From contig JAHBNG010000024.1 of assembly GCA_019217005.1 (NCBI GenBank), positions 62,001-126,000 on the forward strand: DNA of 64,000 nucleotides, read 5' to 3'. Positions within the stretch are counted from its first letter, which is position 1; each line of letters begins with the position of its first letter. A program made the translations under genes and the position numbers. The notes under the pieces were generated by a model. The model was given only the letters and a program-made list of their open reading frames with translations. It had not been told where the DNA came from and did not search any database. Of the stretch, positions 44,285 to 52,599 are shown one piece after another. This DNA comes from Chloroflexi bacterium TSY. Its GTDB lineage: Bacteria > Chloroflexota > Anaerolineae > Caldilineales > Caldilineaceae.

Positions 44285-44569
44285 TAAGGCCATTCCAAAG
44301 AAAGAAATCCCTAATTTGCCAAGTCGACCTCTCTGGAATGGCTTGAGCTTTTCCATATCAAATTGGGGATTTCAATTGTTGGAAAAGCCTAAGTCAACCC
44401 GAGGAAGTATTTGAACGCGGATTGATTGGATTTTTCAGGATTTAATCCGTATCCTATTTCTAATTTTCTCGATAGTTGTGAAATGAATATTTTCCAAATT
44501 TGACAAAAGAGACAAAAGTCATCTCAATAGATTGCATCAAGAAAAAAGTGCGAAAAAGGAGCCATCAAG
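44285..44569. other. Non-coding stretch with palindromes, left flank of the transposase gene
   Basis: Contains CCATTCCA...TGGAATGG (about 44289-44341), just after the stop at 44284, and a hairpin with GCTTTTCCA and TTGGAAAAGC (about 44346-44389). One of these could end the upstream transcript; the rest should include the left end of the insertion sequence. Confidence 0.4.
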
Positions 44570-46133
44570 ATGCAATTGCCGATAGTGAATGTAGCGCCAC
44601 TGGTCAGGGAGCATAGCGAAACCTTTCGTTCAGTATTTGCCAATCGTAAACAGTTTCGCCACTTTGAAAACTATCTGACGGGTCTGATGGTCTTGGACAA
44701 CAAAAGCATGGCAAATATTGCCCGCTGCATTCTAGATAGTGCAGATAAGACGAATATATCACGGTATTTGAGTGAAGCTCCTTGGCGAGCCGAAAAACTC
44801 AATGATGAGCGTATAGGTTACATGAAGTCAGAGACAGCACAATACCAACGTTCAGAGTCAGAATCGGTATTAGCGATTGACGATACACTATGTGAACACG
44901 TGGGAAGTCTGTTCGAGTATATCGATACACACTACAATCATAGCAATGGTCAGCATCCACTGGCTCATAACTTAGTCACAAGTCACTATGTCAGTGGCGC
45001 TGTTCGTTTTCCGGTCGATGCAAGTATCTACCGACGGTACGAAGAGTTTACCGACTGGGAAGCATTTGTGGAAAACCATTTCCCAGTGACTGAGATTCCC
45101 AAGAAAAAGAAAGAACGAACCGCTTTTCATAAACGAGTGGATAGCCACCTATTAACTGACCCCGCCTTTCGAGGGCTAGACGAAGCGTTTAAGACCAAGA
45201 TAACCATTGCCAGTGAACTGGTTGAAAAGCTGTTGAACGAACCCTTATCTTTGGTTGGGCTCTTCGATGGTTGGTATCTCGCTCCAGATCTTCTAGCTGT
45301 ACTCGATCGTCTGAATAAAGATTGGATCAGCATCTTGAAGTGCAATCGCAATCTGGAGACAAATAGCTTTCGTTTGCGAGATGAAGACGGTCAGCCGATA
45401 ACTTTCGAGGGGCCACATATTAAAGTCAAAGAGTTGGTCCCCTACATCCCCCAGAATGCCTACAAACCTGTCACCATTGATGGTCGTACTTACTATACCT
45501 TTACCATGACTGTGCGTATCCCTTCTATCGGCAAGGTATGCATCGTGATTAGTTTTGATAATCCTGAATTGGGGGTGGTTCAGAATTAGGTTTACACTTT
45601 TGATACATAGATAAAAATCTATATGAGGTCATTTTCTGCCTGAGCATGGCTCAAAGTAGAAAATATAAACATCTTTTCTCTTTGCAAAAATGTAAACCTA
45701 ATTGTCCGCCTAAAATGAACCACCCCCTGAATTGCAAGGCAATTAGGCCGTTTTAGTGACCAATCGCACTGATTGTAATGCCAAACGCATTCTCTCGATT
45801 TACCTGCTTCGTTGGCCTATCGAGACGGTTTATCAGGATGGTAAACAACTGCTTGGCCTTGATGAATATTGCATGCGAACTGCCCACGCCTTTCAAAAAC
45901 ATTGGTCTCTGGTCTTCGTGGCTTATTCTCTCTTGCACCTTGATTGTTTGGGACCATCATTGGCTAAAACTCAATTCTCGCCCAGCAAATCCCTTGGTGA
46001 GGCTACTCGGCAGCAAGCTCAGTCACTAATTCAAGATCTCATCTTGACTGCACATCATGCCTTGAATGACGGACAGGAGATTGCAGAGGTCTTCGCTACC
46101 CTTTTCGCCAAACAGCAGGCCTGCTCTGCTTAA
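44570..46133 (+). pseudogene. IS701/IS4-type DDE transposase, interrupted
   Basis: The first part (44570 to about 45571) encodes FENYLTGLMVLDNKSMANIA, SVLAIDDTLCEHVGSLFEY (first catalytic Asp in IDDT), LFDGWYLAPDLLAVLDRL and KDWISILKCNRNLETNSF. The M1 element at 45572-45726 interrupts the gene within FDNPEL. After it the sequence continues as QGN, a TAG, then AVLVTNRTDCNAKRIL, LLRWPIETVYQDGKQLLGLD (catalytic Glu region) and a normal C-terminus to 46133. Thus there are two lesions: the element, whose 155 bp plus 8-bp duplication shifts the frame, and a separate stop codon. The element lies between two conserved genes of the same strand. Confidence 0.9.
45572..45726. mobile_element. MITE family M1, copy 2 (inside the transposase gene)
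   Basis: 155 bp, GGGGTGGTTCA at one end and its inverse at the other, flanked by the perfect 8-bp duplication CTGAATTG (45564-45571 and 45727-45734). Identical by eye to copy 3 read in reverse. Confidence 0.95.
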
Positions 46134-46271
46134 TTTTGACTTTGTCAAATCCGGCACCTGCTCAAAATACAACTATCGAGTTATTTTTTCTTGGTTTCAC
46201 TTACATCTCGGCAGAAGGTGATGAGCGATATTTTGGGTGTTGTATACAAATTCGAAAATTGGAGCAACGAG

Positions 46272-46712
46272 ATGACGATAAGAACACGTGGTCGGGCGCT
46301 TTCCAGACTGCGCCCAACATTAGATACAAAATTTCATATTGATTATTCCTGGTGGGAACATAGTGGTCAGAATTTCCGCCTCTATCTGCGCGATCAATTG
46401 TGTGCTAAATGCCGCGATCGGTTTGCTGATCACCAGAATACTGAAGACGTCGATTGGGTTGATCCCACAACTGGAGAAGTACATCGGACAGATGCTCTGC
46501 GGGAGTGCCTGCGAACACAGTGTGCCAACGATCCGGACTACATTAATGAGCGATTACCCATTGCGTCGGCCTGCTTTCGCATTTTTCTTGCCAACAATAA
46601 CACTGCGCTTTCTCCAAATGAATTGGCCCAACTTCTGCCCTGGAAACCACCCGACGCCATCTTAAAGACGCTGAGCGGGCGAAAGGTCTATTTAGGGCTG
46701 CGGCCAGCATAA
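46272..46712 (+). CDS. Conserved small protein of unknown function
   Basis: About 146 residues from the ATG at 46272 (GGAG 9 bp upstream); a longer frame from 46191 lacks similarity. Sequence landmarks: RLRPTLDTKFHIDYSWWEHS, LRDQLCAKCRDRF (a CxxC pair), VDWVDPTTGEVHRTDALREC, LRTQCANDPDYI, then AQLLPWKPPDAILKTLSGRK and VYLGLRPA at the end, which looks like a small winged-helix. I recall similar proteins in Chloroflexota with unknown role. The two cysteines at CxxC could bind metal. It may have been co-transcribed with the 42692 gene before the transposase insertion. Confidence 0.7.
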   Translation: MTIRTRGRALSRLRPTLDTKFHIDYSWWEHSGQNFRLYLRDQLCAKCRDRFADHQNTEDVDWVDPTTGEVHRTDALRECLRTQCANDPDYINERLPIASACFRIFLANNNTALSPNELAQLLPWKPPDAILKTLSGRKVYLGLRPA

Positions 46713-46727
46713 GCTACATATGTCACG

Positions 46728-46770
46728 CTGGAGATGATGACCTATGGGTGTCATAGGTCATCATCTCCAG
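46728..46770. terminator. Perfect 19-bp hairpin between convergent genes
   Basis: Arms CTGGAGATGATGACCTATG and CATAGGTCATCATCTCCAG are exact inverses around a 5-nt loop. It lies between the stops at 46712 (+) and 46785 (-), the position of a bidirectional terminator, although the T-runs are weak. Confidence 0.7.
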
Positions 46771-46784
46771 AAAGAGTTGCCTCA

Positions 46785-47786
46785 TTATTTGGCAATCAAT
46801 ATACCTGGCGAACACTGTATAAAATAGTCACCGTCCTTTTTGACATAGGAGGTTGGTAATTCTCCTTTTTTTACGAACCAAAGTGCCTCGGTTAACAGAA
46901 GAACCTCTCCATTTATCTTACACCGATAAAATCGATTCCAATTGTCTGTGCCTCGCATAAAGTTATAAGCGCGGCGAGCGGACCATTCAGTGCGAATTTC
47001 GAAATCATCTTGCGTAGGCCACGACTGATAACTTCCACCCGTAGACTGTGGGGTGCGTGGAATATTCCCCTTCTTGATCTCGCCCAACAGCTCAATCAGC
47101 AGCTGGCCGCCTTCCTCCGCATGAACCTGCTCAACTTCCTGGTACCGTAGACCATCTTTCAAATAGACAGCTTTCTGAATCGCAATATCTCCTGTATCAA
47201 ACGTTGCATCCATCCAGTGAATTGTCACACCCGTCTCTGGATCTTGACTCGCTTTATCTTGGCTTTCACTATCTGTACGCACACTATCTTGCTGCCGAGC
47301 GATGTTGTAGCCATCGCGCAAAATCCAAAAGAGCGGAGTCGGCCCCCGAAAGTGAGGGAGGAGTGATGGATGTACATTTAAAAAACCGAGTCGCGGTACC
47401 GCAAGTAAGGGGTCTGGAATTCGTTCATCAAAACAGGCAACGCAAGCAACATCTGCATCAAAGTCGGCAACTTGATTCAACGTAGCTGGGGCATTTAAGG
47501 TGCCGACCTCAAAAACTGGAATCTGAGACGACCATGCTTGTAGAATAATGTTTTGTTCTACGTGTGGCTGAGCGAGAAGTGAAGAGAGATCCAAAGAAGA
47601 GTCTTGTATTGTTGTATTTCTTGGTCGAACCGGTAGAATATCAATTTGCTCAGGCGCACGCCTAAAGCCTGGGGCATAGACAAAAACGGCGGCGATATGA
47701 ACGCCGCCAGCAAGAAGCTGATGTAGGACCACGCTCGAAAATGAGCCACGTGTGCCCCAAAACAAAACGCGTAGAGAGCGTTTCAT
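46785..47786 (-). CDS. Methionyl-tRNA-formyltransferase-like formyltransferase
   Basis: About 333 residues from the ATG at 47786, chosen because the first Rossmann strand (LRVLFWGTRGSFSSVVLHQL) begins immediately; an upstream in-frame extension reaches 47954 with a TTG start. The catalytic region reads GFLNVHPSLLPHFRGPTPLF (Asn and His of N-x-H) and DTGDIAIQK (Asp), as in 10-formyl-tetrahydrofolate-dependent transferases. The C-terminal domain with EWSARRAYNFMRGTDNW fits the OB-like Formyl_trans_C. It is larger than Fmt in its inner loop (Ser/Asp-rich, residues about 180-200). It may modify a sugar nucleotide or amino compound rather than initiator tRNA. It follows the glyoxalase-like gene on the same strand. 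Confidence 0.82.
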   Translation of the reverse strand: MKRSLRVLFWGTRGSFSSVVLHQLLAGGVHIAAVFVYAPGFRRAPEQIDILPVRPRNTTIQDSSLDLSSLLAQPHVEQNIILQAWSSQIPVFEVGTLNAPATLNQVADFDADVACVACFDERIPDPLLAVPRLGFLNVHPSLLPHFRGPTPLFWILRDGYNIARQQDSVRTDSESQDKASQDPETGVTIHWMDATFDTGDIAIQKAVYLKDGLRYQEVEQVHAEEGGQLLIELLGEIKKGNIPRTPQSTGGSYQSWPTQDDFEIRTEWSARRAYNFMRGTDNWNRFYRCKINGEVLLLTEALWFVKKGELPTSYVKKDGDYFIQCSPGILIAK

Positions 47787-47968
47787 CTCTTTCTTTGGGC
47801 CAGATTCAGAAATCAAATCCAATCCGGGAACGGTTTTGGAATGTGGCACCTCTATATTTTTTAGACCCGTTGGAATAACCACATTTTCATCACAAGTATC
47901 ATATAATCGTGGAGTCATTTTTGGCTCGATTTCACAACTGGAATCTTCTGTCAAACGTAGCGTTCTTC

Positions 47969-48844
47969 CTAGGCCGCAGTCAGTGCAAGACGAGTTCCAA
48001 TGGTAGAAGATGGATCGATCGTGAGAACTGTCTCACCATCATTTTGAGATGTTACGTCCATCCCATTTTCTTTCAGTAACTGTCGAGCACTCTCAAGCTC
48101 TGAAACCTGCAACGTGATGGCATAGACCCCTTCCCCAATCGCGTCAAGTTCCTCTTGAAGTGATCCATCTCCAGAAGGAACCAGCAGCTCAATCACAAAC
48201 GAGTCAAGTGCATACCTCACCCGTCTTGCAGCCAACGCCGGCATATCCGAGTGATCAATCAGTTGTAGACCCAAATGAGAGCCATATAGATGCATGGCAT
48301 TTTCTAGATTGGCGACTGCCACAGACACCCCCCTTATACGCGTCATGCCAAGAGGATGAGTACCTGGTGTCTCATACTGCAATCGCTCGTCGTCAGGCAG
48401 ATCCCATTGAATAAAGAAAGGCCAAGGCTTACGATACGCAGCACCGCCTGGAATTAAGAGTCGCCATTTGATCACTACGCCATCTGGCCGCGTTCGTTCC
48501 ATGGCAAATGGACCCAGCGCCTCCAAACTGGCTATGCGAAAGTGGTCCGCAAGAGCGTCAATGTCATCTGTTGCCAAACAATAAGCCAATAAACCACCTT
48601 CGCATCCTCTTAAGAAATCAAGCAACCGGATCCGACCGGCCCCGGCGGTACGGAGTTCATCCTCATCAACAATACTGAGAAGTTCGAGATAGTCGAGACC
48701 AAAGCGCACCAACGCGTTGTGGGTCCCGCGGCCAGTGTGGCGGCCACCGAATTGAGCATCAAGCCCCAATTGCGTGCGGAAGAGATCGGTCGCCTGCGCA
48801 AGATCGCGGGTGGCGATGATGGCATGGTCAAAGCGGGTAATCAT
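47969..48844 (-). CDS. Glyoxalase/VOC-superfamily protein
   Basis: 291 residues with two betaalphabetabetabeta repeats. The N-terminus reads RFDHAIIATRDLAQATDLFR with HTGRGTHNALVRFGLDYLEL, typical of the glyoxalase-like domain 3 family; the second half has RIRGVSVAVANLENAMHLYG. Such proteins use a metal held by His/Glu residues at strand ends, with diverse small-molecule reactions. AAGGA 7 bp before the ATG supports the start. An 18-bp palindrome with an extra half-site lies 65 bp upstream. The formyltransferase gene follows on the same strand and could share the transcript. Confidence 0.85.
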   Translation of the reverse strand: MITRFDHAIIATRDLAQATDLFRTQLGLDAQFGGRHTGRGTHNALVRFGLDYLELLSIVDEDELRTAGAGRIRLLDFLRGCEGGLLAYCLATDDIDALADHFRIASLEALGPFAMERTRPDGVVIKWRLLIPGGAAYRKPWPFFIQWDLPDDERLQYETPGTHPLGMTRIRGVSVAVANLENAMHLYGSHLGLQLIDHSDMPALAARRVRYALDSFVIELLVPSGDGSLQEELDAIGEGVYAITLQVSELESARQLLKENGMDVTSQNDGETVLTIDPSSTIGTRLALTAA

Positions 48845-48908
48845 GGTTGGTTCCTTGTGAATCCGTTTGGCACTTCTCCATGGGCAAACGAAGGATTATC
48901 TATCTTTT

Positions 48909-48938
48909 ATACGATAGATATCGTATGGAAATCGTATG
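48909..48938. promoter_or_regulatory. Operator-like palindrome upstream of the VOC gene
   Basis: ATACGATA, GA, TATCGTAT (48909-48926) is a perfect palindrome with a 2-bp centre, followed by another half-site ATCGTATG at 48931-48938. It lies about 65-95 bp before the VOC start, where a dimeric repressor or activator would bind. Confidence 0.55.
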
Positions 48939-49027
48939 ACTACAGTATAGTTCATTAAATTTGTGTGATTTTGTAAATCTGCCTCATTGAGGCTCTCAAG
49001 AGATCTCAATCTCGAGGACAAAATTAA

Positions 49028-49106
49028 GGCTCATCTAAGAAAATTGTGCAGATCGATGTTTTAGTCAGAGACGAAATATTGCTTTTGTACAATTTCGTCT
49101 GATGAG
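49028..49106. repeat. Palindromic element family M3, copy b
   Basis: 79 bp, from GGCTCATCTAAGAAAATTGT to ACAATTTCGTCTGATGAGC; the same ends as copies at 19918-19996 and 56301-56359. Confidence 0.65.
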
Positions 49107-49189
49107 CGAAAATCAAATGATCATACAGTTCTCCCAATGGTCTGGCCTGATAATGAACACGCAACTGAGGTTTCATAATACTGTCTCGT

Positions 49190-49282
49190 TGATTAAGGAA
49201 TGAGCATTAAATAAGTTGAACATGCCATTCTCGAGTGAAACGAAGAATCTGTTCAAGGTATTTAATTCCGATTCCTTAATCA
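49190..49282. repeat. Palindromic element with about 33-bp imperfect arms
   Basis: TGATTAAGGAAT...GTTGAAC on the left mirrors GTTCAAG...ATTCCTTAATCA on the right; the centre CATTCTCGAGTGAAACGAAG recalls that of the M4 elements. Confidence 0.6.
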
Positions 49283-49399
49283 TATGTATTGCGTTAAAGA
49301 CAAAGTCGAGACCCCCATTCCGGCTCTGATGAAAACATAGTTTTTCCTGTCGTTCAAGCGGACAACGGAAAGCCAAGTCTGCATACAGAGTTCAGTCTC

Positions 49400-49636
49400 A
49401 TGCAAGATGATCCATTTTCCACTGAAGCAATTGTTACCGAGATACGAGAGATGTTAAAAGATACGATCCAAAATGAACTCGCCGTGATCGTATTGAATGC
49501 ATCGATCGCCGAATCTTCTACTGAGAAATCGGAAGCCAGCGCGCAACGCATAAAGAGCTCAGCCAGCAAAATTGCGGAGGTGATCGATTCACTCTCTGAA
49601 GATGCAATTCGCTGCTGGAAAAAGCGTTATCAGTAG
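49400..49636 (+). CDS. Doubtful small helical protein
   Basis: A 78-residue frame rich in Glu, Ser and Ala (SESSTEKSEASAQRIKSSAS-like composition) that would form amphipathic helices. It has no ribosome binding site, ends inside the M4 element b, and matches no family I know. It lies in an 885-bp region otherwise made of palindromic elements. It may be a random open frame. Confidence 0.25.
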   Translation: MQDDPFSTEAIVTEIREMLKDTIQNELAVIVLNASIAESSTEKSEASAQRIKSSASKIAEVIDSLSEDAIRCWKKRYQ

Positions 49637-49716
49637 AACGCAATCGTGCCATTCTCGAGCAGAACGAAGGCTTGTCCTGGGCGAAGCCGAAGGAATCTAA
49701 CGATTGCATTCTACTG
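49631..49716. repeat. Palindromic element M4, copy b
   Basis: CAGTAGAACGCAATCGT and ACGATTGCATTCTACTG enclose 52 bp containing CATTCTCGAGCAGAACGAAG. Same ends as 21987-22046. Confidence 0.65.
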
Positions 49717-49729
49717 GTTATCAGCAGGA

Positions 49730-50851
49730 CTACCAATCGACTGCTGCTCCATCATCTGGATGATATGATTCTGGGTTGCGCCAATTGTGTCCGAGTTTGT
49801 CCGCCATTGCATCGTCATCTAGCTCAATACCTAAACCCGGTTTCGCCGGCAACTCTAGATATCCGTCTTTGAAGACAAACGGCTCTTTTAAATAGCCTTC
49901 TCCAAACGTAGTATGCTCTTGGGCCAGAAAATTGGGAATCGAGGCATCCAGATGGAGACCGGCTGCCAACGAAATCGGACCAAGCGGACAGTGGGGTGCA
50001 ATGGCTGCATAGTATGCCTCTGCCATACCCGCAATGAGCCGTCCCTCGAAAATACCGCCGGCATGAGAAATATCGGGCTGGAGGATGGAGGCCGCCCGTT
50101 TCTCCAATATCTCACGAAAGCCCCACTTGGTGAAAATTCGTTCACCAGTCGCAATGGGGATATGTGTTTTGCGCGCCAGATCAGCCATAATGTCTACATT
50201 CTGACACTGAACTGGTTCTTCGATAAAAAGTGGTTGATGGGGTTCCAAAGCCTTGATCAGCAAACCCGCTGTTTGGGGGCTAACCGCTCCATGAAAATCG
50301 ATGGCAATATCAATATCCTTGCCAACGGCCTCCCGAATTGCACCAAAGCGCTCCGCAACCCTCTCTACAAAACCAGGTGTCTCAATAATCCGTGCCGGAC
50401 GTCCCCCAGCAACACCTGTTTTCAACGCCAAAAAGCCTTTCGCCACGGCGTCCTTGGCATTCTGGATGGCTTCCTCCGTGCTGCCACCCCCAATTCCTTT
50501 GTAAACTTTGATTCGATTCCGAAGTGGCCCCCCCATGAGTTTATAGACAGGCACACCTGCTGCTTTGCCAGCTAGATCCCAAAGTGCGTGATCAATTCCA
50601 GAAATAGCACTGGTCAAAACTGGTCCGCCACGATAAAAGGCATGTTTATACATTGCCTGCCAGTGGTGCATGACTCGGCTGGGGTCTTGACCAATCAGGG
50701 ATGGTTCGAATTCAGCAACGGCTTGAGCGACCGTCAGAGCGCGGCCTTCTACAATCGGCTCACCCAATCCGACCAAGCCCTCATCAGTATGAATCTTCAA
50801 AAAAAGCCAGCGCGGTTTGACGAGAAAGGTTTCGAGTTTTGTAATTTTCAT
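49730..50851 (-). CDS. dgoD: D-galactonate dehydratase-like enolase-superfamily enzyme
   Basis: 373 residues, very similar in layout to DgoD of Escherichia coli: MKITKLETFLVKPRWLFLKI, GQDPSRVMHHWQAMYKHAFY, and IDHALWDLAGKAAGVPVYKL. Metal ligands appear in order: Asp in DIAIDFHGAVS, Glu in PLFIEEPVQ, Glu in IPIATGERIF. The acid-base histidines are the one in IDFHG and the one in IAPHCPLGPISLA. It would dehydrate galactonate or a related sugar acid to a 2-keto-3-deoxy acid. The M1 element copy 3 lies so close that its target duplication ends 3 bp before the ATG, leaving no ribosome binding site from the original leader. The divergent zinc dehydrogenase may belong to the same sugar-acid route. 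Confidence 0.9.
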   Translation of the reverse strand: MKITKLETFLVKPRWLFLKIHTDEGLVGLGEPIVEGRALTVAQAVAEFEPSLIGQDPSRVMHHWQAMYKHAFYRGGPVLTSAISGIDHALWDLAGKAAGVPVYKLMGGPLRNRIKVYKGIGGGSTEEAIQNAKDAVAKGFLALKTGVAGGRPARIIETPGFVERVAERFGAIREAVGKDIDIAIDFHGAVSPQTAGLLIKALEPHQPLFIEEPVQCQNVDIMADLARKTHIPIATGERIFTKWGFREILEKRAASILQPDISHAGGIFEGRLIAGMAEAYYAAIAPHCPLGPISLAAGLHLDASIPNFLAQEHTTFGEGYLKEPFVFKDGYLELPAKPGLGIELDDDAMADKLGHNWRNPESYHPDDGAAVDW

Positions 50852-50862
50852 GGTGTTTTTGC

Positions 50863-51017
50863 GGGGTGGTTCATTTTAGGCGGACAATTAGGTTTACATT
50901 TTTGCAAAGAGAAAAGATGTTTATATTTTCTACTTTGAGCCATGCTCAGGCAGAAAATGACCTCATATAGATTTTTATCTATGTATCAAAAGTGTAAACC
51001 TAATTCTGAACCACCCC
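50863..51017. mobile_element. MITE family M1, copy 3 (immediately upstream of dgoD)
   Basis: 155 bp, reverse orientation relative to copies 1 and 2, flanked by GTTTTTGC at 50855-50862 and 51018-51025. It separates dgoD from its former promoter region. Confidence 0.95.
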
Positions 51018-51543
51018 GTTTTTGCTTTTATAAAATATTTGGCTCAACCGGATCTCAGGAGTAAACCCGCTTTGGTTTCGATACGGCTACGCCACTCAAC
51101 CGGCGCTAACCATTCCCGAGCTTGTCAACCCCTGAATTTCCGAAGAACCTAAAATTTTTAACAGTGTGTCCCAAAGTGTGCAAATCGAGACCGCTCCGTC
51201 AGAGAATCTACTCTATTCATTCACCTTGTGGTGCACACCCAATTTTCGAGCGGTCGAGGGGTGTATTGTTCCAAAGCAGTTTACTTCGAGATGAGCAATT
51301 CTTCAAGTATGAGACGAAACGCTATATTGAAAACTCGCCCCGACACTCATATGCTTCTGGCATTGTTCTGGCCTCTTGTGTCTTTTTCCGTTAATGAGTA
51401 CAATTTAGCAGCCGTTCTCATTTTTAAATCATACTGAGCACTGCCATAAGTTTAAAATCAATTTGACCGTTTCAGTCGAGTAGAAACGGCAAATCTATTG
51501 TGAGTTTATGAGCGAGTGCGGTCTATAAGGAAAGAAATCAAAG
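51018..51543. other. Intergenic stretch between dgoD and the zinc dehydrogenase
   Basis: No gene seen. It holds a diverged M2 element (51163-51240, listed separately) and a hairpin at 51461-51494, where ATTTGACCGTTTC pairs with GAAACGGCAAAT around a 9-nt loop, about 50 bp before the dehydrogenase start. Confidence 0.5.
51163..51240. repeat. Diverged M2 element, copy d (inverted)
   Basis: Reads GTGTGTCCCAAAGTGTGCAA at one end and CACCTTGTGGTGCACACC at the other, with CCGTCAGAGAATC in the core, matching M2 copies read in reverse with many changes. Confidence 0.65.
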
Positions 51544-52560
51544 ATGAAAACAGTTATACTCAGCGAACCGGGCCATCTCGAATTAACCAACACGTCTCTA
51601 CCTGAGCAACCCGGCCCAGGTGAAGCGCTGTTACGCATTCATCGCGTCGGCATCTGTGGCACCGACTTACACGCATTCCGTGGACGCCAGCCTTATTTCA
51701 CCTATCCTCGCATTCTGGGTCATGAACTTGGCACAGAGGTCATTGCTATTGGTGAAGACGTGACAAATGTACACGTGGGTGACCGGTGCGCGGTTGAACC
51801 TTACTGGAATTGCGGCACCTGCATCGCCTGTCGGCGCGGCAAAACCAACTGCTGTACGACGCTCCAGACCTATGGTGTCCATACAGATGGTGGCATGCGC
51901 GAACAGATTCTGGTGCCAGCCCATAAGCTCCACAAATCGGAGACCCTCCCATTAGACCATCTTGCCACGGTGGAAATGCTCTGCATCGGTGCCCACGCAG
52001 TACGCCGTGCCCAATTGGAGCCCGGGGAAAATGTCCTTGTGATCGGGGTTGGTCCAATCGGACTGGGGGTGGCTCAGTTTGCTCTGATCGACGGGGCGAA
52101 CGTCATCGCGATGGATATCAACGAGCAACGCATGGGCTTCTGTGAGCAGAATTTGGGCGTGAAGAATTTTGTCGATGGGCGAAAAGATGATGTAGCACAG
52201 TTGGAGCAATTGCTAGACGGTGACATGCCGACCGTGGTTTTCGATGCGACGGGCAGCGCCCAATCAATGATGAATGCCTTTAACCTGGTCGCTCATGGTG
52301 GCAAATTAGTCATGGTGGGCCTCGTACAGGACGATATCACCTTTAGCGATCCCTATCTACACAGCCACGAAATGACCATTTTGAGCAGCCGCAATGCAAT
52401 GGCCGATGATTTTCGCTGGGTGATCAAGAATCTAGAGAACGGGTCGGTCAACATCGCACCCTGGATTACTCACTATACCGATTATGATTCAATCGTTGAT
52501 GAGTTTCCTGGTTGGCTTCAGCCAGAGACCGGTGTTGTCAAGGCGATGTTGAAGTTATAG
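51544..52560 (+). CDS. Zinc-dependent medium-chain dehydrogenase (sorbitol/L-galactonate dehydrogenase type)
   Basis: 338 residues. The catalytic zinc ligands are Cys in VGICGTDLHAF, His-Glu in ILGHELGTEV, and a distal Glu in ATVEMLCIGAHAV. The structural zinc site has four cysteines in CGTCIACRRGKTNCC. The Rossmann fold is at VLVIGVGPIGLGVAQFALI with MDINEQR (Asp for NAD). The group includes sorbitol, threonine and L-galactonate-5-dehydrogenases. Beside a galactonate-dehydratase-like gene, oxidation of a sugar acid is a reasonable guess. A weak GGAAAG lies before the ATG. The PA14 gene follows 39 bp downstream on the same strand. Confidence 0.9.
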   Translation: MKTVILSEPGHLELTNTSLPEQPGPGEALLRIHRVGICGTDLHAFRGRQPYFTYPRILGHELGTEVIAIGEDVTNVHVGDRCAVEPYWNCGTCIACRRGKTNCCTTLQTYGVHTDGGMREQILVPAHKLHKSETLPLDHLATVEMLCIGAHAVRRAQLEPGENVLVIGVGPIGLGVAQFALIDGANVIAMDINEQRMGFCEQNLGVKNFVDGRKDDVAQLEQLLDGDMPTVVFDATGSAQSMMNAFNLVAHGGKLVMVGLVQDDITFSDPYLHSHEMTILSSRNAMADDFRWVIKNLENGSVNIAPWITHYTDYDSIVDEFPGWLQPETGVVKAMLKL

Positions 52561-52599
52561 AGAACACTCTTATCGGAGAGAAAAAAAGAAGGCGATGTG

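Noticed and set aside
46785..47954. Formyltransferase annotated as fmt (initiator tRNA)
   Set aside because: The inner loop is enlarged and no def, priA or rsmB neighbour is present; the symbol is not justified.
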